A stretch of DNA of 9,151 nt from Deltaproteobacteria bacterium (GCA_023381945.1 JAMCQY010000021.1:1-9151), one strand, 5' to 3'; numbered from the stretch's first letter, positions 1 through 7,390 are shown. A program made the numbers and translations. Notes: a model not told the origin generated them from the sequence alone.

Positions 1-98
1 GAAAGGATGGCTCGGGCCACGATGATCCACATGTAAATGGTCAGCCCCAGGTTCAGGATCTCGACCACGGCTTCCACCAGATGTCTGACGGCAAACAT
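1..98 (-). CDS. yggT: YggT family membrane protein, N-terminal fragment (runs off left edge)
   Basis: Reading the - strand from the ATG at 98-96 gives 32 codons with no stop before the window edge. The peptide starts MFAVRHLVEAVVEIL and continues through NLGLTIYMWIIVARAIL. A short amphipathic start, then a hydrophobic helix ending in a W-x-x-x-x-A-R-A-I-L motif, is the pattern of the first helix of YggT/Ycf19-family proteins. These are small integral membrane proteins of about 90-190 aa with two or more helices. Their role is poorly defined; in various bacteria they are linked to osmotic tolerance or sit near division genes. A GGAG ribosome binding site (110-107) lies 8 nt upstream of the ATG, and a strong promoter sits behind it, so this start is well supported. 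The other nearby ATG (112-110) reaches a stop after about 19 codons. Only the first helix is visible, so the family call rests on a short match. Confidence 0.7.
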   Translation of the reverse strand, partial: MFAVRHLVEAVVEILNLGLTIYMWIIVARAIL

Positions 99-131
99 TC
101 CCTGTTCTCCATGACTTAGGCAAGATAGCTT

Positions 132-159
132 ATTATGGCCGGGACGGCGAAATTGTCAA
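132..159 (-). promoter_or_regulatory. sigma70-type promoter for the yggT-like gene
   Basis: On the - strand a perfect TTGACA -35 box (159-154) is followed after 16 bp by CATAAT (137-132), five of six matches to the -10 consensus. Transcription would start near position 125, giving a leader of about 27 nt before the ATG at 98, with the GGAG site inside it. This is the best promoter match in the window. Confidence 0.75.
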
Positions 160-264
160 GCAGTAAAGGACCATCAAAAGATTGCGCCGGCCCGGGGCTT
201 CCCTTAGAATATAAGATTAACAATTACCGGCGCCACTGTCCGGTTAGGTAAATGACTGTTTCAA
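160..264 (+). promoter_or_regulatory. Divergent upstream region of the MFS gene; no clear promoter
   Basis: This stretch lies between the yggT-side promoter and the MFS start at 265. A TATAAG at 210-215 could serve as a -10 box, but no -35 match sits at a suitable distance. A short inverted repeat, ACCGG (226-230) and CCGGT (240-244), lies 20-40 bp before the start codon and could be an operator or chance. Only a weak Shine-Dalgarno-like TTAGGT (245-250) precedes the ATG, at an overlong 14-nt spacing. Expression of the MFS gene may therefore be low or need an activator. Confidence 0.25.
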
Positions 265-1551
265 ATGAAATCCGACTCAACCTTTAAGGCTTTGCGCCAC
301 CGGAACTTCCGGCTGTTTTACACCGGCCAGATGATCTCTCTTACCGGCTCCTGGATGCAGTCCGTAGCCTTTAGCTGGCTGGTGCTGGTGCTCACCAATT
401 CCTCCCTTTACTTAGGCCTGGTGGGAGCGCTGCAGACCCTGCCGGTGCTCCTCTTTTCTTTCCTGGGAGGAGCGGTGGCGGATCACACCAGCAAATTCCG
501 CCTTATGCTTATAACTCAGGGCTCGCTGTTACTCCTGGCCCTGGCTCTGGGTCTGCTGGTTGATCTTAATCTCATTCATATCTGGGACCTATGTCTTATC
601 GTCTTTCTCTCCGGCACGGTGATGGCCTTCGATATCCCGGCCCGTCAAGCCTTCATTGTGGAACTGGTGGGCAAGGCTGATCTAGCCAACGCCATCGCTC
701 TCAACTCTACGCTGTTCAATGCCACTCGAGTCCTGGGTCCGGCCATAGGCGGGGTGATTATCGCCGCCGTGGGTATGGCCAACTGCTTTTTCCTCAATGC
801 CGCCAGTTTTCTGGCGGTGATCCTGGCCCTTTTGCTCATGAAACTGCAGCCGTCTGCCAAGGCGCCGTGGAAACCCTTGCTGCACGCTTGGAAAGAGCTG
901 CTGGATTATCTCTGGACCAGACGCGAGCTAAGGCTGGTCCTGCTCCTCATGACCCTGGTGGCAGTCTTTGCCATGCCCTATTACGTGCTGCTGCCCATGC
1001 TGGCCCGGGCTACCCTCGGAGTGGGGCCGCGGGGCTTCGGTATCCTCATGGCAGCCAGCGGCCTGGGGGCCTTCCTGGGTGGTCTCAGCCTGGCCCGCCG
1101 CCTGCAACGCCGCCCCCCCATGCCCTCCTTTCTTACCGGCATGGGCTTGTTTCTCCTGGGGCTGATGGGACTGGGCCTCTGTCACAATTATTATGTTGCT
1201 CTGGCCCTTATCTTCATTTCGGGGTTTGGCATGGTCACGCAACTCTCCACCGGCAATAGTCTGCTGCAGCTCAACGTCCCGGATGAGTTGCGGGGCCGGA
1301 TCATGAGCCTCTTCGGCCTCATCGTTATGGGCTTCGCCCCGGTAGGCAGCTTGATCTACGGCGTTGTCGCGCATTATACCGGTCCTGGTACGGCTATCAC
1401 CGGCGGCAGCCTCTTCGCGTCCGTGTGTGTCGGTATTTTACTGCTGCGCTACCCGGATGTGCGCCACCTCGATTTCACCGATCTGGGACCACCGGAGGCC
1501 AAGCCGAAGCCGGACTCCTTGCCGCCAAGTATAACGGCGTTTAGAGGTTAG
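265..1551 (+). CDS. MFS transporter, MFS_3 / EntS-like exporter family
   Basis: A 428-aa inner-membrane protein with about 12 hydrophobic helices and no signal peptide. The N-terminus has the family pattern F-R-L-F-Y-T-G-Q...G-S-W-M-Q (residues 15-32), where the first helix begins. The first cytoplasmic loop carries the MFS motif A variant GGAVADHTSKFRL (68-80). The stretch PARQAFIVELV (125-135) followed by NATRVLGPAIGG (152-163) is typical of MFS_3 proteins (enterobactin-exporter-like and macrolide-efflux-like). The second half repeats the fold, with DELRGRIMSLF at 340-350. Members usually export small molecules by proton antiport, and the substrate cannot be told from the sequence. The ATG at 265 is the first possible start because an in-frame TGA lies at 253-255; its ribosome binding site is weak. 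The next gene starts 8 nt after the stop, so the two are probably co-transcribed. No siderophore or antibiotic synthesis genes lie nearby. Family call is firm; substrate unknown. Confidence 0.88.
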   Translation: MKSDSTFKALRHRNFRLFYTGQMISLTGSWMQSVAFSWLVLVLTNSSLYLGLVGALQTLPVLLFSFLGGAVADHTSKFRLMLITQGSLLLLALALGLLVDLNLIHIWDLCLIVFLSGTVMAFDIPARQAFIVELVGKADLANAIALNSTLFNATRVLGPAIGGVIIAAVGMANCFFLNAASFLAVILALLLMKLQPSAKAPWKPLLHAWKELLDYLWTRRELRLVLLLMTLVAVFAMPYYVLLPMLARATLGVGPRGFGILMAASGLGAFLGGLSLARRLQRRPPMPSFLTGMGLFLLGLMGLGLCHNYYVALALIFISGFGMVTQLSTGNSLLQLNVPDELRGRIMSLFGLIVMGFAPVGSLIYGVVAHYTGPGTAITGGSLFASVCVGILLLRYPDVRHLDFTDLGPPEAKPKPDSLPPSITAFRG

Positions 1552-1559
1552 GGGCCTCT

Positions 1560-3083
1560 ATGTTTCCTGCTGGTGAGAATAGCGTCCCGCTGAGTTCCCG
1601 CTTCATCTGCCTATTAATTTCCGCCTTTTTCGTTCTGGAACTGCTGCTGATTCTCCATCACCCCTTATGGCAGGACGAATGGCAGGCCTGGCTTATTGCC
1701 CGGGGCAGTGGTTCCTTGAATGAACTGCTCCACAACATGAGATATGAAGGCCACCCCGGCCTCTGGTATCTGGCCCTGTATCTGCTCAGCCGCTGGACCT
1801 CAAACCCCCTGGCCATGCAATTATTCCACCTGGTTCTGGCCGCCGGCACGGCCTGGATCTTCCTGCGTTATGCACCTTTTACCCGGCTGCACAAAATCCT
1901 CTTCATCTTCGGCTACTTCCCTTTCTTCGAATATGCCGTCATCAGCCGCAATTATGCCGGGGGTATCCTCCTGGTCTTCACCTACTGCGCCATTTTTCCT
2001 CGGACTTTCCCAAAGAGAAACCTGGTGCTGGCCGGGCTCCTGTTTCTGCTCTGCCAGACCAGTGTTTACGGAGTGCTGCTGGCCCTGGCTCTGGGCGCCG
2101 CCCGAATTGTCGGGGAATTCTGGCATAATCGCCACAACCCCCTCAGTCTCAAACGAGACCTGGTTATCTTCAGCGTCATCTTAGGGGCCGGAATTTTCTT
2201 GGCAGTTCTGCAACTGCTGCCGGACTCCGGGTTCGCCACAGACTGGCGGTTCAACTTCAATTGGCCGGTGATGATGCAAGCCTTTAACACCATTTGGGAA
2301 AGCTACATTCCCCTTCCCGGTCTGAACTATCATTTCTGGAACACCAACCTGATCCAGCTGCCCTATCTGAAGCTTCTTCTATCAATCCTGCTCCTGGGTT
2401 TTCCCTTACTGCTGTTTCGGCGGCAACCTGCAATCCTGGCCCTGTTTTTTCTGGGCACCCTGGCCATTTTGAGCTTTACCTATACCAAGTATCTCGGTTC
2501 TCTCCGGCACCATGGCCACTTGTTTATTTTATTGATCGTGTCTCTCTGGCTCTCCCATTATTCTCCCGACTGGCCCGGCAAGCCGGCAAGACTCGAAAAG
2601 GCCAGCGGATGTTGCCAGCAGCGCCACGGCTTTATTTCGCTCATCCTGGCGGCCCAACTGACGGCCGGTCTGCTGGCCGCCAGTCTCAGCCTTGCTTATC
2701 CCTTTTCTGCCGGTCAGGAGACCGCCCGTTATATAAAAACTCATAGCCTGGCCAACATGCTCATCGCCGCAGATGACGACGACGCCGCCTCGGTGATCTC
2801 CGGCTATCTTAACCGGCCGCTGTATTACCTCTGCGCCAACCGCCGGGGAACTTTTGTCATCTGGGATCAGCATCGTCAGGACCTGGAAGTTTCTGAAGCC
2901 CTGCGCCGTGGCCGGGAATTGGCGAGACGCCGGCATAGGGAAGTCCTGCTGGTGTTAAATCAGGAGATTGATACTCCTGGACCGGATATCATCAGTCTGC
3001 GGCGCTGCACCACGAGCATCGTGCCCACGGAAGTTTATTATCTTTATAAGCTCACCTATCCAGGGGAAGCTCAAGCTCCATGA
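1560..3083 (+). CDS. Polytopic membrane protein, GT-C glycosyltransferase-like, function unknown
   Basis: A 507-aa protein with an N-terminal helix (about residues 14-33), then a first outer loop carrying WQDEWQAW (37-44), about 8-10 further hydrophobic helices to about residue 382, and a soluble C-terminal domain of about 120 residues. An acidic pair (D39, E40) in the first extracytoplasmic loop after TM1 is the hallmark of GT-C enzymes such as ArnT and PMT/GT39, which transfer sugars from polyprenyl-phosphate donors. Other likely conserved blocks are YEGHPGLWY (62-70), a membrane-edge SRNY (129-132) and RHHGHLF (316-322). The C-terminal part includes an acidic run ADDDDAA (404-410). The ATG has AGGGG (1550-1554) 5 nt upstream, inside the loop of a small AGAGG/CCTCT hairpin (1543-1559). 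The gene follows the MFS gene by 8 nt, which suggests shared transcription but not shared function. I do not recognise a named family. A GT-C enzyme is the best inference; a non-enzymatic membrane protein is possible. Confidence 0.65.
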   Translation: MFPAGENSVPLSSRFICLLISAFFVLELLLILHHPLWQDEWQAWLIARGSGSLNELLHNMRYEGHPGLWYLALYLLSRWTSNPLAMQLFHLVLAAGTAWIFLRYAPFTRLHKILFIFGYFPFFEYAVISRNYAGGILLVFTYCAIFPRTFPKRNLVLAGLLFLLCQTSVYGVLLALALGAARIVGEFWHNRHNPLSLKRDLVIFSVILGAGIFLAVLQLLPDSGFATDWRFNFNWPVMMQAFNTIWESYIPLPGLNYHFWNTNLIQLPYLKLLLSILLLGFPLLLFRRQPAILALFFLGTLAILSFTYTKYLGSLRHHGHLFILLIVSLWLSHYSPDWPGKPARLEKASGCCQQRHGFISLILAAQLTAGLLAASLSLAYPFSAGQETARYIKTHSLANMLIAADDDDAASVISGYLNRPLYYLCANRRGTFVIWDQHRQDLEVSEALRRGRELARRRHREVLLVLNQEIDTPGPDIISLRRCTTSIVPTEVYYLYKLTYPGEAQAP

Positions 3084-3129
3084 ATCACTAATTCCTCAAA
3101 TACCGGACCCGCACTCACAGCAAAAATTC

Positions 3130-3158
3130 TTGTTAGGTTCCTGATTTTCTGTTATAAA
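3130..3158 (+). promoter_or_regulatory. Probable sigma70-type promoter of the rpsB-tsf cluster
   Basis: TTGTTA (3130-3135) and TATAAA (3153-3158) are separated by 17 bp in an AT-rich stretch that stands out from the GC-rich surroundings. Transcription would start near 3165, giving a leader of about 108 nt before the rpsB ATG at 3273. A second -10-like TATACT (3173-3178) lacks a matching -35 box. Confidence 0.6.
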
Positions 3159-3164
3159 AAATAG

Positions 3165-3272
3165 ATTTTAAATATACTACTCACGCCCCGCCAGGGCGGG
3201 CTGGTGCCGGAAGCCTTTGGCTGCCGGTGGCCCCGTCGGCGGCGGAGCGGCGGAACAACCGGAGGAAATACC
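3165..3272 (+). promoter_or_regulatory. GC-rich structured 5' leader of rpsB, possible S2 autoregulatory RNA
   Basis: After the AT-rich promoter the leader becomes strongly GC-rich and can fold into consecutive hairpins. The first is CCCGC (3187-3191) with GCGGG (3196-3200), loop CAGG. The second is CCGG-A-AGCC (3207-3215) with GGCT-G-CCGG (3219-3227), loop UUU, one internal A/G mismatch. The ribosome binding site GGAGG (3261-3265) lies 7 nt before the ATG. Leaders of rpsB in several bacterial groups are known S2-binding regulatory RNAs, and the position and structure fit such a role. I cannot match it to a described S2 leader class. Confidence 0.35.
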
Positions 3273-4091
3273 ATGGCTTATGTCACTATGAAGGAATTGC
3301 TGGAGGCCGGCGTCCATTTCGGCCACCAGACCCGCCGTTGGAATCCCAAGATGGCGCCTTATATCTTCGGGGCCAGAAACGGCATCCACATCATCGATCT
3401 GCAAAAGACCGTACAATTCTTCAAGACCGCCTATAATCAGGTGGTGGAGCAGGTGGCCGATGGCGCCCTAGTTTTGTTCGTGGGCACCAAGAAGCAGGCC
3501 CAGGACGCCATCCGCGAAGAGGCCCAGCGCTGCGGCATGTTCTACGTCAACCACCGTTGGCTCGGGGGCATGCTCACCAACTTTCAGACCATTAGCCGCT
3601 CCATCGCCAAATTGAAAGAATTCGAGGCCATGAAGGAAGACGGCTCCATCAAGCGCTTCCCCAAAAAAGAGATTTTAATGATGGAGAAAAAGGCCGCTAA
3701 GCTGGAGCGCTCCCTGGGCGGCATCAAGAATATGGGCCGTTTGCCCGACCTCGTCTATGTGGTGGACCCCCGCAAGGAAGATATCGCGGTCATGGAAGCC
3801 CGCAAGGTGAATATCCCCCTGCTGGCCATCGTGGATAGCAACTGCGACCCCACCGAGATCGATCTGCCCATCCCCGGCAATGACGACGCCATTCGCGCCA
3901 TCCGCCTCCTCACCTCCCGCATCGCCGACGCGGTGATTGAAGGCAAGAAACTGGCGGAAGAACGCCTCCAGGGTCAACTCGATAAGGAAGCGGCTGCGGC
4001 CGCGGCTGAAGCAGCAGCCCCGGCTCCGGAGACAGTTGAGGCTCCGGCCGCCGAGGTCCCGGTTGAGGAAGCCACCGAGGCGAAGGCTTAA
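3273..4091 (+). CDS. rpsB: 30S ribosomal protein S2
   Basis: S2 binds late to the small subunit, near the 16S rRNA head-body junction, and helps recruit S1. The 272-aa product begins [20 protein letters not shown], a near-universal S2 start, followed by RRWNPKM (21-27). Other family blocks are [13 protein letters not shown] and the second signature region [12 protein letters not shown]...[14 protein letters not shown]. The start is set by GGAGG at 3261-3265. The same frame is open upstream to an ATG at 3204, but those 23 extra codons are basic and lie in the leader, so they are rejected. The last 36 or so residues (about 237-272) form a low-complexity Ala/Glu/Pro tail absent from E. coli S2 (241 aa). 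Such tails occur in many S2 proteins and are probably disordered. It is the first gene of the cluster, with tsf 113 nt downstream, as in most bacteria. Confidence 0.98.
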   Translation: MAYVTMKELLEAGVHFGHQTRRWNPKMAPYIFGARNGIHIIDLQKTVQFFKTAYNQVVEQVADGALVLFVGTKKQAQDAIREEAQRCGMFYVNHRWLGGMLTNFQTISRSIAKLKEFEAMKEDGSIKRFPKKEILMMEKKAAKLERSLGGIKNMGRLPDLVYVVDPRKEDIAVMEARKVNIPLLAIVDSNCDPTEIDLPIPGNDDAIRAIRLLTSRIADAVIEGKKLAEERLQGQLDKEAAAAAAEAAAPAPETVEAPAAEVPVEEATEAKA

Positions 4092-4131
4092 AAGAGCCAG
4101 ATTTTATAGTTGGCCCTGATTATACCTCTTT

Positions 4132-4158
4132 GTAGGGGTGGTTTGCGAGCGCCCCTAC
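4132..4158 (+). repeat. Palindromic repeat in the rpsB-tsf gap
   Basis: GTAGGGG (4132-4138) pairs perfectly with CCCCTAC (4152-4158), extendable by T-G and G-C pairs to a 9-bp stem with a 9-nt loop. No U-run follows, so it is not a standard intrinsic terminator. Its outer ends match those of the palindrome at 7397-7423 (GTAGGGG...CGCCCCTAC when that copy is read on the - strand), so both probably belong to one dispersed repeat family. In the transcript it could moderate read-through or protect the rpsB mRNA end. Confidence 0.6.
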
Positions 4159-4204
4159 GCGAATTCATAATGCAAGTTTTTGGCTGTTGGCAAGGAGATA
4201 TAAA

Positions 4205-5062
4205 GTGGAAATCACCGCGGAAATGGTAAAAACCCTGCGCGACAAGACCGACGCCGGGATGATGGATTGTAAAAAGGCTTTGAAGGAAACGGGCGGCGAC
4301 ATGGAGGCCGCCATCGCCTACCTGCGCCAGAAGGGCCTGGCCGTGGCCAGCAAACGGGCCGGCCGGGCCACCTCGGAAGGCACGGTCTGGGCCCATACCG
4401 CCCCGGACCACCGATCTGGCGTGCTTCTGGAAGTGAATTGCGAATCCGATTTTGTGGCCAAGACCGACTCCTTTCAGGATCTGGGCTCCCGGCTGGCCGA
4501 ACAGTTGGCCGCTGCGGCGTTAGAGACGGTGGAGGAATTGCTGGCCCAACCCGCGGCGCATCAGCCCGATTTGTCCGTGTCCGACTATGTCAACGAAGTT
4601 ATCGCCAAGACCGGCGAGAAATGCCAGGTACGGCGCTTCAGCCGCTACCAGGGTGACCTGGTGGCCTCCTATATCCACCACGGCGGCAAGATCGGCGTGA
4701 TGCTGGAACTGAGCGGCGCCGGAGCGGCGGCGGAGGCTCTGGCCGCGGCCAGGGACCTGGCCATGCAGGTGGCCGCCGCCAATCCCCTGGCGGTGAGCCG
4801 GGAGGAAGTGCCTGCCGACACCGTTGCCAAAGAAAAGGCCATCTATGAGGCCCAGGCCGCCGAGAGCGGCAAGCCCGCCAATATCGTCGAGAAGATGGTG
4901 ATCGGCCGGCTGGAGAAGTTTTATAAGGAAGTTTGCCTCCTCCAGCAGCCTTTCGTGAAGAACCCGGATCAGACGGTCAGCCAGTTCCTCAAGGAAGTGG
5001 GGAAGAAGCTGGGCAAAGAACTGCAGGTTAAACGCTTCACCCGCTACCAGGTAGGAGCCTGA
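4205..5062 (+). CDS. tsf: Translation elongation factor Ts
   Basis: EF-Ts is the nucleotide exchange factor that releases GDP from EF-Tu in the cytoplasm. The product is 285 aa, close to E. coli EF-Ts (283 aa). It starts MEITAEMVKTLRDKTDAGMM, with the family signature TDAGMMDCKKAL at 15-26. The EF-Tu-contacting motif is EVNCESDFVAKTD (76-88): D82 and F83 correspond to the key Asp-Phe pair that disrupts Mg2+ binding in EF-Tu, with Ser in place of the usual Thr. The core has two pseudo-repeated halves: VRRFSRYQGD near 142-151 is echoed by VKRFTRYQ at 275-282, the protein's end. The GTG at 4205 is preferred because AAGGAG (4192-4197) lies 7 nt before it and the protein then aligns with known EF-Ts starts. 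A TTG at 4187 would add six residues read through the ribosome binding site. The gene follows rpsB as expected. Confidence 0.97.
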   Translation: MEITAEMVKTLRDKTDAGMMDCKKALKETGGDMEAAIAYLRQKGLAVASKRAGRATSEGTVWAHTAPDHRSGVLLEVNCESDFVAKTDSFQDLGSRLAEQLAAAALETVEELLAQPAAHQPDLSVSDYVNEVIAKTGEKCQVRRFSRYQGDLVASYIHHGGKIGVMLELSGAGAAAEALAAARDLAMQVAAANPLAVSREEVPADTVAKEKAIYEAQAAESGKPANIVEKMVIGRLEKFYKEVCLLQQPFVKNPDQTVSQFLKEVGKKLGKELQVKRFTRYQVGA

Positions 5063-5066
5063 GTTC

Positions 5067-5133
5067 TTGAGTACTGAGTGCTGAGTACTGAGTAAAGGCA
5101 AGTATGCCTCAGCACTCGGTACTCAGTACTCAA
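5067..5133 (+). repeat. 25-bp imperfect inverted repeat made of 7-bp units, tsf-pyrH gap
   Basis: The left arm (5067-5091) and right arm (5109-5133) are 25 nt each and complementary except at three positions. In RNA two of these become G-U pairs and one is an A-C mismatch. The arms are built from tandem heptamers: AGTACTG, AGTGCTG, AGTACTG on the left and AGCACTC, GGTACTC, AGTACTC on the right. The 17-nt centre contains a second small hairpin, GGCA (5097-5100) and TGCC (5105-5108) with loop AGTA, stacked directly on the right arm. The element nearly fills the 73-nt gap after tsf and stops two bases before the ATG at 5136. No T-run follows, so it does not look like a classical terminator. Short AGTACTG-type repeats recur between genes in several bacterial genomes (from memory). 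Confidence 0.85.
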
Positions 5134-5153
5134 AGATGATTCAGAATTATACT

Positions 5154-5876
<723 letters not shown>

Positions 5877-5878
5877 CC

Positions 5879-6436
5879 ATGAAAGATGACGTTTTAAAAG
5901 AAACCCGGCGCAAGATGGACAAAGTGCTGGAGGCCATGGGCCGGGACCTCTCCCGGGTGCGCACCGGCCGGGCCTCGGTGGCCCTGCTCGAAGGCATTAA
6001 GGTGGAATGTTATGGCGCCACCATGCCCATTTCCCAGGTTGCCTCCCTGGCCGCTCCCGAACCCCGACTGTTGACGGTGCAACCCTGGGACCACACGGTC
6101 CTCGGCGACATCGAAAAGGCCATCCTTAAATCCGACCTGGGCCTGACCCCCATGAACGACGGCAAGATCATCCGCCTGCCCATCCCCGCCCTCACCACCG
6201 AGCGCCGCAAGGAGCTGGTGAAGATGGTGAAAAAGATGGAGGAGGATGCCAAGGTCGCCCTGCGCAACGTCCGCCGGGAGGCCAATGAAGACCTGAAGGA
6301 AATGAAGAAAGAGAAGCTGCTCTCCGAAGACGTGGCGCACAAAGGCCAGGAAGAGGTTCAGAAGATTACGGATGATTTTATCAAGAAAACCGAAGCCCAG
6401 GCCGCCGAAAAAGAAAAGGAGATCATGGCCTTCTGA
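5879..6436 (+). CDS. frr: Ribosome recycling factor
   Basis: RRF works with EF-G to split post-termination ribosomes into subunits. The product is 185 aa, the standard length. Helix 1 of the three-helix bundle carries DLSRVRTGRAS (23-33). The small beta/alpha domain follows, with VECYGATMPISQVASLAAPEPR (42-63) and LTPMNDGKIIRLPIPALTTERR (89-110). The last two long helices contain VALRNVRREANEDLK (126-140), in which R132 is the residue needed for ribosome binding in E. coli RRF. Helices 2 and 3 are highly charged (KMVKKMEEDAK, EKEKEIMAF). The ATG lies 2 nt after the pyrH stop, with a GGTGGAG site (5861-5867) inside the pyrH end, 11 nt upstream. Translational coupling to pyrH is therefore likely. 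Order pyrH-frr is strongly conserved. Confidence 0.98.
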   Translation: MKDDVLKETRRKMDKVLEAMGRDLSRVRTGRASVALLEGIKVECYGATMPISQVASLAAPEPRLLTVQPWDHTVLGDIEKAILKSDLGLTPMNDGKIIRLPIPALTTERRKELVKMVKKMEEDAKVALRNVRREANEDLKEMKKEKLLSEDVAHKGQEEVQKITDDFIKKTEAQAAEKEKEIMAF

Positions 6437-6453
6437 AGGTCCGGAGCATAGTC

Positions 6454-7224
6454 TTGGGAAATAATTCATATCCTCCGGGCCGTAACGGACTTCCCCGTCA
6501 TGTGGCCATTATCATGGACGGCAACGGCCGCTGGGCCCAGCGCCGGGGTCTGCTGCGCATCAAGGGACACGTGGTCGGGGCTGAGTCTGTCCGGGCCATC
6601 GCCCGGCTGTCCCGTAAGTTGGGCATCTCTTACCTCACCCTGTTCGCCTTCTCCGAAGAAAACTGGCAGCGCCCCGCCCTGGAAATCCGCGCCCTCATGG
6701 CCCTGCTGCGCCGCTATCTGCACCGGGAACTCGCGGAAATGCAGGACAATCAAATCGCCCTCAAGGCCATCGGCAACTTGAAGCAACTGCCTGAATTGGT
6801 GCAGCGTGAATTGGCCCAAACCATCGCCGCCACCGCCGAGGGCGCCCAAATGGCCCTGACCCTGGCCTTAAGCTACGGCGGCCGCAGCGAGATCGTCCAG
6901 GCCGCGCAGGCTTTGGCCCGGGAGGTTCAGGCGGGCCGTCTTCAACCCGAGCAGATCGACGCGGCGCTTTTCGCCCGCTATCTTTACACCACCGAACTGC
7001 CCGATCCGGACCTGATGATCCGCACCAGCGGCGAATACCGGCTGAGCAACTTTCTCCTGTGGCAATCGGCCTATACCGAACTGTACGTCACCGATACCCT
7101 CTGGCCCGACTTCCGGGAAGACGAATTCCTCTCCGCCTTGGAGGCCTACCGCCAGCGGCAGCGCCGCTTCGGCCTCACCCAGGAACAGATCGAGGCCCAG
7201 GCCATCTCTGAGCAGCCGCTTTAG
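6454..7224 (+). CDS. uppS: Undecaprenyl diphosphate synthase (cis-prenyltransferase)
   Basis: Condenses farnesyl diphosphate with eight isopentenyl diphosphates to give C55-PP, the lipid carrier of peptidoglycan and O-antigen building blocks; a soluble, membrane-associated homodimer. The 256-aa product shows all family regions: HVAIIMDGNGRWAQRRG (16-32) with catalytic D22 and the DGNGR diphosphate site, GHVVGAE (38-44), LTLFAFSEENWQRP (61-74), ALSYGGRSEI (138-147), and the IPP-binding MIRTSGEYRLSNFLLWQ (188-204) with R190 and R196, plus E209. The start is a TTG at 6454 with GGAG (6443-6446) 7 nt upstream. The only other in-frame candidate nearby (GTG at 6502) would cut into the conserved block, so TTG is the best choice. 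The gene begins 17 nt after frr, in the usual order. cdsA, which commonly follows, is not present. Confidence 0.97.
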   Translation: MGNNSYPPGRNGLPRHVAIIMDGNGRWAQRRGLLRIKGHVVGAESVRAIARLSRKLGISYLTLFAFSEENWQRPALEIRALMALLRRYLHRELAEMQDNQIALKAIGNLKQLPELVQRELAQTIAATAEGAQMALTLALSYGGRSEIVQAAQALAREVQAGRLQPEQIDAALFARYLYTTELPDPDLMIRTSGEYRLSNFLLWQSAYTELYVTDTLWPDFREDEFLSALEAYRQRQRRFGLTQEQIEAQAISEQPL

Positions 7225-7256
7225 TTCCGCGTTTCAAGTTTTTCGAATTTCGAGGC

Positions 7257-7286
7257 GTAGGGCGGGAAAGCGAAGCGCATCCCGCC
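7257..7286 (+). repeat. Palindrome GTAG-GGCGGGA...TCCCGCC
   Basis: GGCGGGA (7261-7267) pairs with TCCCGCC (7280-7286) around a 12-nt loop containing GCGAAGCGC. The GTAG prefix plus a GC-rich stem around 'AAGCGAAGCGCA' matches a style of palindromic intergenic repeat that I recall from many proteobacterial genomes. The recalled resemblance is not tested here. Confidence 0.6.
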
Positions 7287-7343
7287 TGGGCATGGCATAA
7301 AAGCCCATGAAGAACTGCCTGTAATTGTAAGCCTTGAATGGCT

Positions 7344-7368
7344 GGTTCCCAAGTTCGACTTGGAAACC
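7344..7368 (+). repeat. 11-bp hairpin repeat GGTTCCCAAGT-TCG-ACTTGGAAACC
   Basis: The arms 7344-7354 and 7358-7368 are complementary except for one C-A mismatch, with a TCG loop. The unit resembles a 'GGTTCCCAAGC...GCTTGGGAACC' palindrome family known to me from several bacterial genomes. It differs in sequence from the GC-rich palindromes on either side, so at least two repeat families have accumulated in this gap. Confidence 0.6.
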
Positions 7369-7390
7369 GGAATGCCGACCTATGGGTCAG

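Larger units (their letters stand above)
7225..7390. other. Convergent gap between uppS and uvrC, filled by palindromes
   Basis: This 166-nt region separates the stop codons of two converging genes and holds no credible ORF. It contains the palindromes at 7257-7286 and 7344-7368, a weaker 5-bp hairpin TGGGC (7287-7291)/GCCCA (7303-7307), and is followed at once by the palindrome at 7397-7420 inside the uvrC end. No hairpin with a T-run is seen for + strand transcripts, so the terminator of the rpsB-uppS transcript is unclear and one of the palindromes may serve. Confidence 0.6.

Noticed and set aside
928..1374. 148-codon open frame on the - strand within the MFS gene
   Set aside because: Shadow of the MFS coding frame, with a His/Gln-rich product and no domain or ribosome binding site evidence.
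3084..3129. Terminator for the MFS/GT-C-like transcript
   Set aside because: No convincing hairpin with a T-run is visible between the stop at 3083 and the rpsB promoter.
3204..3272. Upstream in-frame extension of rpsB from the ATG at 3204
   Set aside because: It runs through the GC-rich leader and the ribosome binding site. S2 proteins start at the [10 protein letters not shown] position, which has an ideal GGAGG site.
4187..4204. TTG start for tsf at 4187
   Set aside because: It would translate the ribosome binding site itself (ARRYK) and add residues not seen in EF-Ts. The GTG at 4205 has correct spacing.
5067..5133. Heptamer repeats as a CRISPR-like array
   Set aside because: The units are 7 bp, contiguous and without spacers. 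They form an inverted repeat.
5148..5153. TATACT just before the pyrH ATG as a -10 box
   Set aside because: No -35 match at 15-19 bp upstream, and transcription would begin after the start codon.
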